A stretch of DNA of 10,892 bases. It comes from Deltaproteobacteria bacterium (GTDB taxonomy: Bacteria > Desulfobacterota > Dissulfuribacteria > Dissulfuribacterales > UBA3076). Under the pieces are notes generated by a model that was given only the letters and a program-made list of their open reading frames with translations, searched no databases and was not told the origin of the DNA. This document shows positions 1 to 6,130 of this stretch, piece after piece. Positions within the stretch are counted from its first letter, which is position 1; each line of letters opens with the position of its first letter. The stretch lies in the NCBI GenBank assembly GCA_030605675.1, contig JAUWHV010000019.1, positions 1 through 10,892 on the forward strand, written 5' to 3'. Both the position numbers and the translations under genes were made by a program.

Positions 1-30
1 CTGAAAAATGAAGGATGCTTCATAGTTATC

Positions 31-810
31 ATGATTTGTATAGATGATTCAAACAAGTTCAAGGTCCTTGCCGCTATCTATTCCTTTTATGACCGGTTCC
101 TTAAAGGCTTTTCCCTGGCTTGCAGGCCGGGTTGCCATGTCTGTTGCACTGTAAATATAGTTGCCACCTCACTTGAAGCCGGACACCTGCTATACTCTTC
201 TTTTTTTGATAATCTCGATCTTAAGAAGTTGCTGTACTCAGCGACAGCGAGACCGATTTACAGCCCGAGCCTGAGCACTAATCAAATAGCGGATCTCTGT
301 CTCAGGCAGGAGGAGATCCCGTCAGACAGAGTGGAACATGGGGAAGGGTTCTGTCCATTTTTGGACCGGGAAGGACTTTGTAGTGTCTATAAGCACCGTC
401 CCTTTGCATGCAGGGCAATGTCTTCAAGGGAGGTCTGCCAATACGGTGGCGAGGCGGATATGGAGCCTTTTCTCGTTACAGTGAATCTTGCCATCTACCA
501 GATCATAGAGCACCTGGACAAAGAAGGGGTGTCTGGAAACCTGCTGGACGTATTAAGCGAATTGGTAAATAATCGGTTTGAAAGTCCTGGTACGGTAAAT
601 GGGCTTATCTCAAACAGGGCTTTGCCTGGTTTTCTAGTGTCTCCCAATGAACAGGAACGATTCAGGGCATTCATGCGTGGTCTTACGGATTTTCAGGTTG
701 GAGATACTACCCTGGGAACCCTGATACATGATTCCGCTCAAAATGCTCCAAAATCAGGTCAAGGATTAAAGCTCAAAGCTCGAAGCTCGAAGCTAAAAGC
801 TAAAAGCTAA
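31..810 (+). CDS. YkgJ-family Cys-cluster metal-binding protein
   Basis: Member of the YkgJ / CxxCxxxC family of putative Zn- or Fe-chelating proteins. The family has no firmly established reaction. An N-terminal cluster (C31, C35, C38, C39, in GCHVCC) is followed by the typical second half, CPFLDREGLCSVYKHRPFACR (about 108-128), with C108, C117, C127 and the family's RPxxCR signature, plus C136. It is soluble, with no signal peptide or membrane segment. The frame is closed upstream by TAG at 22-24, so ATG 31 is the first available start; no good Shine-Dalgarno is visible (AAGGA at 11-15 is too far). The last 13-15 residues (KLKARSSKLKAKS) are Lys/Ser-rich and are encoded entirely by a 7-8 bp tandem repeat that also supplies the stop, so the original C-terminus was probably shorter. 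It converges with the cytochrome b gene. The family call is solid; the function is open. Confidence 0.85.
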   Translation: MICIDDSNKFKVLAAIYSFYDRFLKGFSLACRPGCHVCCTVNIVATSLEAGHLLYSSFFDNLDLKKLLYSATARPIYSPSLSTNQIADLCLRQEEIPSDRVEHGEGFCPFLDREGLCSVYKHRPFACRAMSSREVCQYGGEADMEPFLVTVNLAIYQIIEHLDKEGVSGNLLDVLSELVNNRFESPGTVNGLISNRALPGFLVSPNEQERFRAFMRGLTDFQVGDTTLGTLIHDSAQNAPKSGQGLKLKARSSKLKAKS

Positions 811-871
811 AAAAGCTATCTTAATCAACTCCTTTCAGCTTTCAGCTTCAGGCTTTCAGCTCTTATGCAAC
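768..871. repeat. AAGCTMAA-type tandem repeat, inverted about a short spacer
   Basis: From 768 to about 815, units such as AAGCTCA, AAGCTCG and AAGCTAA repeat with a 7-8 bp period. From 831 to 871 the complementary version (CTTTCAGCTTTCAGCTTCAG) follows. The two blocks can fold into a long imperfect hairpin between two convergent genes, so a bidirectional terminator role is possible. The left block overlaps the 3' end of the YkgJ-like gene. The rest of the gap to 913 shows nothing recognisable. Confidence 0.75.
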
Positions 872-913
872 GCCGCAGATTGGGTTTTTTCAGCGGAATC
901 CAGGGACAATACA

Positions 914-1750
914 TCAGGCTGATCGCAACCAGCCAGCCAGGCTCAGGCCAAAGTAAGTCAAAAGCCATCCAATAAGGAGCGAAAGAGGTATTTTCCTGTT
1001 GCTAGTCCAGGGTAGCGATGAGAAGGCGATCACCGGTATCAGTGGATACAGAATTCCAGCTCCGAGTGGCGGAAAGTGTCGTAAGAGTTCCTGTACTCCC
1101 AGAAAGAACCACGGGCCCTGTATCAGGTCAATATTTTTTCCAGGGAGGTCTATCGGGGCGTGAAACAGAATGGCCACTGCAATAGAACCGGCGAGAATGC
1201 TCAGAAAAATCTTCCGGCTCAGGATCACGCGACGGGTGTGATACCAGGTGCCAAGCCCCCATAACAGGGCGGTAAGGAGCAGATGCAGGAGGTAGATACG
1301 GCTTAAACCCTCATCTGTGCTCGCCATCAGGAAACGGTTGAGTCCTGAGCCAATCAGTGGGATTTTCAGCAGGAGGTGCTCGGCAATTGTGCCCGCAGCC
1401 TGACCTGTTCCATCATACCGCAGAACATATCCGGTAAACAGGGCAAGGATACTCATGGGGATGGTAAGGCTCAGGACAGTCCACTGTCTGCGACCTAAGG
1501 GCCGGATAGAGATTTTTGGCAGATCATCAATGCTTTGCCATGCGTGATAAATAAGTAGAAGGAAAAAGGCCTGGCTGGTCCAGAAGTGCAGGGCCCTCCA
1601 GAAGGCACCAAAGGGAAGTATTGCTTCTATGGCGACGCTGGTTACAAAAGGGTCTGCCACCTCGTACTGGTAGGCCACAACAAAGCCCGAGCCTATAGAT
1701 GCCAGCAGTGCTGCAATAGTCATCTCGCCGACTTTGTCAAAATTTAGCAT
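914..1750 (-). CDS. Cytochrome b/b6-type membrane subunit (orphan)
   Basis: Integral-membrane cytochrome b that would carry two b hemes in a quinol-oxidising complex of the inner membrane. Heme ligands are H55/H69 (H-x13-H, in ALHFWTSQAFFLLLIYHAW) and H156/H171 (H-x14-H, in LLHLLLTALLWGLGTWYH). The 14-residue spacing in the second pair is typical of cytochrome b6 rather than mitochondrial-type cytochrome b. After the four-helix b domain (about 1-200) come GPWFFLGVQELL (about 212-223) and two more hydrophobic segments to 275, resembling the start of the subunit IV / C-terminal domain. GPWFF takes the place where PEWY of the Qo site is expected. ATG 1750 has only a weak GAG about 10 nt upstream. 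No Rieske protein, c-type cytochrome or other partner is next to it, so the complex cannot be assigned. Confidence 0.85.
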   Translation of the reverse strand: MLNFDKVGEMTIAALLASIGSGFVVAYQYEVADPFVTSVAIEAILPFGAFWRALHFWTSQAFFLLLIYHAWQSIDDLPKISIRPLGRRQWTVLSLTIPMSILALFTGYVLRYDGTGQAAGTIAEHLLLKIPLIGSGLNRFLMASTDEGLSRIYLLHLLLTALLWGLGTWYHTRRVILSRKIFLSILAGSIAVAILFHAPIDLPGKNIDLIQGPWFFLGVQELLRHFPPLGAGILYPLIPVIAFSSLPWTSNRKIPLSLLIGWLLTYFGLSLAGWLRSA

Positions 1751-1823
1751 TGTAAGAACTCAATATGAGCGATTAGCCTTGTATGTTTCTTTTACCACTA
1801 CGAGGTATTTTCACGGTAAATTG

Positions 1824-1936
1824 AACCGCGAAGACGCTAAGGACGCTAAGAAATACTTTTTATCCAGCCGGTAACGGTCCGGCTGGATAAGTATCTTCTT
1901 TGTGTTTAACTTTGCGTTCTTGGCGCCTTAGCGGTT
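1824..1936. repeat. MITE-like inverted repeat with perfect central hairpin
   Basis: Imperfect terminal arms face each other: 1824-1850 begins AACCGCGAAGACGCTAAGG and 1911-1936 ends GGCGCCTTAGCGGTT, its approximate reverse complement. The core is a perfect 11 bp stem, TATCCAGCCGG (1861-1871) with CCGGCTGGATA (1879-1889) around a 7 nt loop. There is no ORF inside and no T-run after the stem on either strand, so a simple terminator is unlikely. The rest of the 332 bp gap 1751-2082 holds only AT-rich DNA and GCTAA-type repeats around 2018-2055. No promoter for the cytochrome b gene was recognised. Confidence 0.7.
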
Positions 1937-2061
1937 AGCTATTAGTTTAATGATTATCGGTTTGCCGCCCTGTCAAGCAGGATGCCTTACTATTACAAAA
2001 TTAGGGAACCATTTTTCAAAGCTAAACGCTAATGGCTAACAGCTAATCGCTTAACTTAGGT

Positions 2062-2097
2062 GTAGGTTCAAAGGTTCAGGGTTCACCGTTCAGGGTT
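2062..2097. repeat. GGTTCAG heptad repeat at the queH 3' end
   Basis: On the queH mRNA strand the DNA reads AACCCTG, AACGGTG, AACCCTG, AACCTTTG, a degenerate 7-8 bp tandem repeat. It provides the final codons and the TGA of queH. The same unit recurs upstream of queH (2696-2762) and after ydbH (7974-8008). Confidence 0.75.
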
Positions 2098-2682
2098 ACT
2101 TTCTCCCGTTGACTTTGCGAGAATTCTTTTCTGTAATCTCTTTGCCCTCTTGCCGTAGCGCTCTTCCTCACTATAGATACAGCCGCAATATGGTTGCCTG
2201 TAGATCCCGAGTTCTCTTGAGATCTCTATACCCTCTACCCAGCCATTACGAAAGTCCTGGTAATAGAATTCTATTCCGTAAGCAGAAGCAAGCTCTTTCC
2301 CAATGTCACGGATAAGTTCATGTCTCTGGTAACGGCTGTAAAGGAGGGTTGTGCTGAAGGCGGGCAGGCCAAGTTCCGCGGTCTTTTTGGCAGTAGCTTC
2401 CAGACGAATGCGGTAACACACTGGACAGCGCTCATCCGGGTCCTGTCTTGTCCCTATTTTGTTCAGCCAGTCTCTAAGGCCATATCCGGATTGATCCCAA
2501 AGCACCGGGAATTTGAACTTTTCCGCAGCTATTTCCAGGGCCTCGACCCTGCGTTCATACTCCCTGAAGGGGTGGATATTGGGATTGTAGAAATAGACAA
2601 GGGCCTTGTTGCCCTCTTTTTGGAGCTCTTTGACCGGGTACAGGGTGCATGGCCCGCAGCAGGTATGAAGTAAAATTTCCAT
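2083..2682 (-). CDS. queH: Epoxyqueuosine reductase QueH
   Basis: Catalyses the last step of queuosine synthesis, reducing epoxyqueuosine to queuosine in the tRNA wobble position. QueH (former DUF208) is the non-orthologous replacement of cobalamin-dependent QueG. With the start used here the protein is 199 aa, a normal length. Signature cysteines are all present: HTCCGPC (C8, C9, C12), CPVCYRIRLE (C86, C89) and YCGC (C166, C168), which hold the iron-sulfur cluster and neighbouring metal in this family. The ATG at 2682 is chosen over an upstream ATG at 2775 because the homology begins at MEILLHTCCGPC and the 31 extra residues would be translated from tandem repeats. No clear Shine-Dalgarno precedes it. 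The last four residues (NPER) and the stop lie in the same GAACCCT-type repeat. No other queuosine gene is in the window. Confidence 0.93.
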   Translation of the reverse strand: MEILLHTCCGPCTLYPVKELQKEGNKALVYFYNPNIHPFREYERRVEALEIAAEKFKFPVLWDQSGYGLRDWLNKIGTRQDPDERCPVCYRIRLEATAKKTAELGLPAFSTTLLYSRYQRHELIRDIGKELASAYGIEFYYQDFRNGWVEGIEISRELGIYRQPYCGCIYSEEERYGKRAKRLQKRILAKSTGESNPER

Positions 2683-2695
2683 AGAAATATAGGCG

Positions 2696-2762
2696 TTCAA
2701 AGGTTCAGAGTTCAGAGGTTCAGGGTTCACCGGAAATCTGAACCGTTGAATCCCTGAACAAT
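2696..2762. repeat. GGTTCAG heptad repeat with hairpin upstream of queH
   Basis: Several copies of GGTTCAG/AGTTCAG lie between the queH promoter candidate and its start codon. Part of the block folds: GTTCAGGG (2718-2725) pairs with CCCTGAAC (2752-2759), TTCA with TGAA and CGG with CCG, giving about 15 bp with single-base interruptions and a 9 nt loop (2734-2742). It would lie in the queH 5' leader, or in the 3' trailer of the DsrE-like gene if that transcript reads through. Confidence 0.65.
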
Positions 2763-2775
2763 TACATAAAAACAA

Positions 2776-2804
2776 ATAGTAGAACTAAGTGATGACAGGG
2801 TCAA
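2776..2804 (-). promoter_or_regulatory. Candidate sigma70 promoter for queH
   Basis: On the minus strand, TTGACC (2804-2799) and TACTAT (2781-2776) are separated by exactly 17 bp. The -35 matches 5 of 6 and the -10 matches 4 of 6. Transcription would begin near 2769, leaving a leader of nearly 90 nt that contains the heptad-repeat hairpin. This supports queH being transcribed separately from the DsrE-like gene. Confidence 0.45.
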
Positions 2805-2863
2805 TATGTGCTTGAATGGAGTATAATCAGTTGGAATTGACTGTTGAAGATTGACAATTCCAG

Positions 2864-2896
2864 CAATCATCAATCTTCAATCTTCAATCTTCAATC
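2864..2896. repeat. AATCTTCA octad tandem repeat at the dsrE-like 3' end
   Basis: About four units of the 8 bp sequence AATCTTCA in tandem (CAATCATCAATCTTCAATC and on). On the mRNA strand of the DsrE-like gene this reads GATTGAA repeated, starting at its TGA stop. It has the same placement as the other short tandem repeats but an unrelated sequence. Confidence 0.8.
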
Positions 2897-3209
2897 AAAA
2901 TGCTAAGACTTTATCCGCCTCCATGGACAGCTCGTAGAGGTCATCCATCCATCCGATTGGGCAAGTGCTTGATCCCTCCAGACCGTGGGATTTCGCGCAG
3001 ACGCCTCAGACATAAAAATCTCCCTCGAACTTGTTGATTTGCCCCATCACGTCAAAATCTTTGCTTCCGCTCTTTTCAAAACAGACGCCTTTCCCGAGCA
3101 TAAATACACTGATTTCATCACCTTTTCCGACGCCGAGATTTGCCAGCCTCATCGCATTGTAAATGCTTTCGCCGTCCTCAGTACTGATAATTATCAGGAC
3201 ATTCCTCAT
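2895..3209 (-). CDS. DsrE-family selenoprotein (in-frame UGA = Sec68)
   Basis: Small cytoplasmic DsrE/DsrF-like protein of the sulfur-relay type. The first 67 residues (MRNVLIIISTEDGESIYNAM to KFEGDFYV) show the family's beta-alpha start, a NAMRLAN helix and a VFMLGKGV strand. A TGA follows at 3006-3008; the same frame then continues GVCAKSHGLEGSSTCPIGWM and DDLYELSMEADKVLAF to a TGA at 2895-2897. Relatives have CGxC-K-S-R-G and an MDDLYE/DKV ending at these places, so the first TGA replaces the first Cys of CGxC, giving U68-G-V-C71. Total length is 104 aa, close to the usual 105-120. A strong Shine-Dalgarno, AAGGAGGT (3220-3213), precedes the ATG. The suppressor signal is described separately. 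A nonsense mutation is the alternative, but position, intact flanks and hairpin argue against it. No sel genes are visible here. The sulfur or redox substrate is unknown. Confidence 0.85.
2966..2999 (-). promoter_or_regulatory. Candidate bacterial SECIS element
   Basis: Directly 3' of the in-frame UGA on the minus strand, AUCCC (2991-2987) pairs perfectly with GGGAU (2976-2972), an inner C-G pair closes, and the loop is GGUCUG. A lower UGC/GCA pairing (2999-2997 with 2968-2966) extends the stem across an internal loop. The loop GG begins 22 nt after the UGA, within the 16-37 nt window usual for bacterial SECIS elements, and GGUCUG also occurs in the loop region of the E. coli fdhF element. 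It is an mRNA signal that would recruit SelB with Sec-tRNA. It lies inside the coding sequence, as is normal in bacteria. Confidence 0.7.
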
Positions 3210-3265
3210 GGGACCTCCTTGTCAAATAAATGCGTTCCCTGGAATTTTTTAATGGCTTGGATCAC

Positions 3266-3279
3266 AAATTCCGGAATTT
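3266..3279. promoter_or_regulatory. Perfect 14 bp palindrome upstream of the dsrE-like gene
   Basis: AAATTCCGGAATTT is an exact dyad centred about 63 bp before the selenoprotein start codon, in a position suitable for an operator. No convincing -35/-10 pair was found beside it, so the regulatory role is only a suggestion. Confidence 0.3.
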
Positions 3280-3348
3280 TCGACCAGTTAGTAAAAATTT
3301 AGGTAAATTCTCAATAAGTCTGGGTAAATCATATTTTGCGACTATTCA

Positions 3349-3420
3349 CTGGATTCCTGCTTTCGCAGGAATGACGGGCATTTACATCCAAACGTCATTC
3401 CGGCGAAAGCCGGAATCCAG
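3349..3420. repeat. Paired REP-type element (28 bp inverted arms)
   Basis: Arms 3349-3376 and 3393-3420 are inverted copies differing at two positions, separated by 16 bp. Each arm is itself a hairpin: ATTCCTGC-TTTC-GCAGGAAT on the left and ATTCCGGC-GAAA-GCCGGAAT on the right. The motif GTCATTCCGGCGAAAGCCGG is a widespread REP-like sequence that is often mis-called as protein (FAGMT and FRRKPESR peptides). No transposase is near. Confidence 0.85.
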
Positions 3421-3660
3421 ACATCTTACCCTGAGTTATTAGAGAAGTTACATATTTAGTACGAAATGCAAATTTCGTCAATTTGATCAAAACATTCAAA
3501 TTAAGTGGTTTAACATTCATAATTAAACGTCTCGGAAATTCTACAACTCGTTGAACTTACAGGGGGTTGTTGAGGCTTGGATTTTTACCAGTATTCCACC
3601 ATTCCAGTATTCCATCATTCCAATTGGGGCGAAGCCACTAAGTCCCTATACAACCGCATA
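3421..3660. other. Non-coding stretch between REP element and helicase promoter
   Basis: AT-rich DNA without a credible gene. It holds a 7 bp hairpin, ACGAAAT-GCAA-ATTTCGT (3461-3478), and a possible weaker ACAAC/GTTGT pairing around 3542-3570. Two 16 bp tandem units beginning CCAGTATTCCA follow at 3588-3619 with the start of a third. It might contain the remains of a small mobile element, but no end sequences or transposase fragment could be recognised. Confidence 0.5.
3588..3622. repeat. 16 bp tandem repeat (CCAGTATTCCAYCATT)
   Basis: Two complete units, 3588-3603 and 3604-3619, differ at one base (C/T) and are followed by CCA. The inner period is about 8 bp. It is another short tandem array of the kind seen throughout the non-coding DNA of this window. 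Confidence 0.75.
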
Positions 3661-3667
3661 ACACAAA

Positions 3668-3685
3668 ACCACTATATGTTGTGGT
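3668..3685. promoter_or_regulatory. Imperfect 18 bp dyad upstream of the helicase promoter
   Basis: ACCAC-TATATGTT-GTGGT has seven of nine symmetric base pairs and ends 10 bp before the -35 hexamer. It could be an operator. Its centre loosely resembles an NrdR box (CACWATATWTTGTG-like), but the second box that NrdR normally needs was not found at the expected spacing, so the regulator is unassigned. Confidence 0.35.
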
Positions 3686-3695
3686 ATATTTTTTC

Positions 3696-3724
3696 TTGAC
3701 ATACAAGTTATAGTATCCTATAAT
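3696..3724 (+). promoter_or_regulatory. Perfect-consensus sigma70 promoter
   Basis: TTGACA (3696-3701), a 17 bp spacer and TATAAT (3719-3724) match the sigma70 consensus in all twelve positions with optimal spacing. Transcription should start near 3731, giving a leader of about 46 nt before the ATG at 3777. It drives the SNF2-like helicase and, by spacing, the gene after it. Confidence 0.9.
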
Positions 3725-3776
3725 TACAAGCTCAAAAAGCTGGTTCTATCAGTTGCAGGTTTCCGGTGATAAAGAC

Positions 3777-6128
3777 ATGGCTGTTGATCGAAATCTGAAA
3801 AAAAAGAAAAAGCGCGAACAGAAACGGACGGCGCGGCGCCAAGCAAATGGCCGCCTGTTCCGCCGCGAAAAACTGGAAGAGTATAGCTGGTACGCATCCG
3901 AATACTACCATAGTGAAAAATATCGAATCGCCTTTAACTGGGCCATGAAAGGGCTCAAACTCCACCCGGGCCATGAGGTGAGTTATAGCATTGCACTGAG
4001 GTCCGCTGAAGTTTTAAAGGACGATTCGATGATCCTGACCGTGCTCCGGCACGGCTGGAAACATGACTTGATTTCCAGCAAACAGCAACTATACGTACTG
4101 GGAATTTTGGCTTTTGAACAAGGAGACTACGGTCTGGCCAAGGAATCCCTTGAAACTTTGCTCCAAAACCCGGCATCCCTGTATGGAAGACTCTTAAAAA
4201 GGGATCAAAAAACAGCACAAAGGTATCTGGAGTTTTGCCGAAACAGGGAACGTTTAAAGCTCACGGAACCTAGTGATTCCTCCATAGGATCTTCAGCGGA
4301 AAAGAAGGGTCAAGAGGAGGTTCCAGCAGCCGTTGCGGAACGTTCCTTATCAGAGGAAACGAAAAAGAGAGAAGCGCCCAAAGAACAAGCAGAGGACATT
4401 CCTGACCTGGAGATTGTCTATGAAATCGACGAGGAACCGGTTCTTCGTGTCATTAGGGAACATCGCACCAGCGATGCAGCCATGATGGATCTGGCACTTA
4501 GTGCCTACAATCTCTCTTTCCGTGCCTCATACGATCAACTCATTTGCCTGCCTACAACCAACAACGTTCAGTCCCTGTGGTACCAGGAAGAGAGCGCTCG
4601 AAAAATCATGAAGACCTTTCGCGGCAGAGCTATTCTGGCAGATGAGGTAGGTCTTGGAAAAACGATCGAGGCCTGCCTCGTGCTGAAAGAATATATACTC
4701 CGCGGTCTGGTTAGTTCGGCATTGGTGCTCACGCCCAGTTCTCTGGTCAATCAATGGCAAGAGGAACTTCGCGAGAAATTTGGGCTTTGCTTCGTGACTT
4801 CAAACGATCCCGTGTTTCGGGAAGATCCGGACCGATTCTGGAAGGAACCCTTTCTGTTGGTTTCCATTCACTCGGCAAAAGGAAAACGTCATTTTGATGC
4901 TGCAACAGCTCGCGCCTATGATATGGTGATCGTGGATGAAGCGCATCACCTGAAGAACCGCTCGACCCTCAACTGGAAGCTTGTAAATGCCATTAAAAAA
5001 ACCTTCTTGCTCCTTGTCACTGCCACGCCCGTGCAGAATAATCTTGAGGAACTTTACAATCTGGTTACCCTTTTAAAGCCGGGTCATCTCAAGACGCTGA
5101 AGGCATTCAAGGATGAATTTGTGGCCCGAGGCAACCCCACGGACCCGAAAAACAGGGAGAAACTGAGACAGCTTCTGAAAGAGGTCATGATCCGAAACAC
5201 CCGTTCTGTCACGCAGTTGCACATCCCGCCCCGCTTTGCTTCTACCATTCGAATTGACCCGTCGCCCGCCGAGGAAACCTTCTACCAGGAGATCAGCCGG
5301 TTTGTGACGGAGCAGGCCGCTCAGGGTTCTTCGGCCCTTTCCAAAATGGCGCTTCGCAGGCTTCTGGAAGCAGCAGGATCTTCTCATTTTGCATCGCTGA
5401 AGATGCTGGAAAAGATAAGCCTCCAGGGTCTGGACGGGACAAGCAAACAGGCAAGAGATTTGTTGGAAATGGGCAAATCCATTCGGATCGGAGGAAAAAT
5501 CCGGCGCGTGATCGAGCTTTTGCAGGCTTCACCGGAACAGAAGATTGTTTTTGTTAATTATCTTGCGACACTGGAGTATTTCCATCAGCTCCTGAAAGAA
5601 CACAAAATGCCTCATGTGGTCTACCGTGGCGGGATGACCACGGCCCAAAAACAGCAATCCATCCGGACGTTCCAGGAAGGGTGCCCTATCCTTCTATCCA
5701 CGGAGACCGGAGGAGAAGGACACAACCTGCAGTTTTGTCATGTAATGATCAATTTTGATCTGCCCTGGAATCCCATGCAAATCGAGCAGCGCATCGGCCG
5801 CATCCATCGAATCGGACAAAAGAACGAGGTTCAGATCTACAATTTTTGTTCTGCAGGAAGCCTGGAAGACTATATGCTGGAAATCCTGGACCGAAAAATC
5901 AACATGTTCGAGTTGGTGGTGGGAGAGATCGACATGATTTTGGGTCGCCTTCAGGGAGAGCGTGAATTCAGTGACCTTGTCTATGAACTCTGGGTGAAGC
6001 ACCCCGACGAGACGGAAAGACAAAAGGCCTTCAATGCCTTGGGTTCCCGGTTAAAACGGGCCAGGACATCCCACGAAAAGAGCAAAGAACTGGATGAAAA
6101 ACTTTTCCAGGAAGACTTTGGAGTGTAA
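3777..6128 (+). CDS. TPR-SNF2/RapA-like helicase-family ATPase
   Basis: Superfamily 2 ATPase expected to translocate on DNA and remodel protein-nucleic acid complexes; nearest in motif style to RapA/HepA and other DEVGLGKT SNF2 proteins. In order (783 aa): a very basic N-terminus (KKKKKREQKRTARR), a helical TPR-like region (about 33-157), a charged linker (about 160-225), and the ATPase core with motif I DEVGLGKTIEA (289-299), motif II DEAH (387-390), motif III TATPVQNN (415-422), motif V ETGGEGHNLQ (643-652) and motif VI QRIGRIHRIGQ (671-681). All key residues are present, so it should be active. ATG 3777 is preferred to an in-frame TTG at 3753: GGTGAT lies 6 nt upstream and the TTG has no ribosome site. 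It is the first gene of an operon with the next CDS. The TPR part suggests a bound partner. Role unknown: transcription recycling, repair and defence (as for DISARM DrmD) are options; no methylase or nuclease is adjacent. Confidence 0.9.
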   Translation: MAVDRNLKKKKKREQKRTARRQANGRLFRREKLEEYSWYASEYYHSEKYRIAFNWAMKGLKLHPGHEVSYSIALRSAEVLKDDSMILTVLRHGWKHDLISSKQQLYVLGILAFEQGDYGLAKESLETLLQNPASLYGRLLKRDQKTAQRYLEFCRNRERLKLTEPSDSSIGSSAEKKGQEEVPAAVAERSLSEETKKREAPKEQAEDIPDLEIVYEIDEEPVLRVIREHRTSDAAMMDLALSAYNLSFRASYDQLICLPTTNNVQSLWYQEESARKIMKTFRGRAILADEVGLGKTIEACLVLKEYILRGLVSSALVLTPSSLVNQWQEELREKFGLCFVTSNDPVFREDPDRFWKEPFLLVSIHSAKGKRHFDAATARAYDMVIVDEAHHLKNRSTLNWKLVNAIKKTFLLLVTATPVQNNLEELYNLVTLLKPGHLKTLKAFKDEFVARGNPTDPKNREKLRQLLKEVMIRNTRSVTQLHIPPRFASTIRIDPSPAEETFYQEISRFVTEQAAQGSSALSKMALRRLLEAAGSSHFASLKMLEKISLQGLDGTSKQARDLLEMGKSIRIGGKIRRVIELLQASPEQKIVFVNYLATLEYFHQLLKEHKMPHVVYRGGMTTAQKQQSIRTFQEGCPILLSTETGGEGHNLQFCHVMINFDLPWNPMQIEQRIGRIHRIGQKNEVQIYNFCSAGSLEDYMLEILDRKINMFELVVGEIDMILGRLQGEREFSDLVYELWVKHPDETERQKAFNALGSRLKRARTSHEKSKELDEKLFQEDFGV

Positions 6129-6130
6129 GA

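Noticed and set aside
1861..1889. Rho-independent terminator
   Set aside because: The stem is perfect but no T-run follows it on either strand, and it sits centrally in an inverted-repeat element.
2683..2775. 31-residue N-terminal extension of QueH from ATG 2775
   Set aside because: The extension is translated from GGTTCAG tandem repeats and QueH homology begins at the Met at 2682.
3006..3209. 67 aa DsrE-like ORF as a complete or truncated (pseudogene) protein
   Set aside because: The frame continues with family-specific sequence after the TGA to a normal length, and a SECIS-like hairpin follows, so it is better read as the N-terminal part of a 104 aa selenoprotein.
2985..3302. 105 aa + strand ORF
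   Set aside because: Antisense shadow of the DsrE-like gene and its upstream region, without recognisable domains.
3230..3442. 70 aa ORF ending FAGMT...FRRKPESRH
   Set aside because: Translation of the REP-type palindrome; such peptides are well-known spurious ORFs.
3668..3701. NrdR-box pair controlling the helicase operon
   Set aside because: Only one weak box-like dyad is present; the second box at about 31 bp spacing is not found, and the genes are not ribonucleotide reductases.
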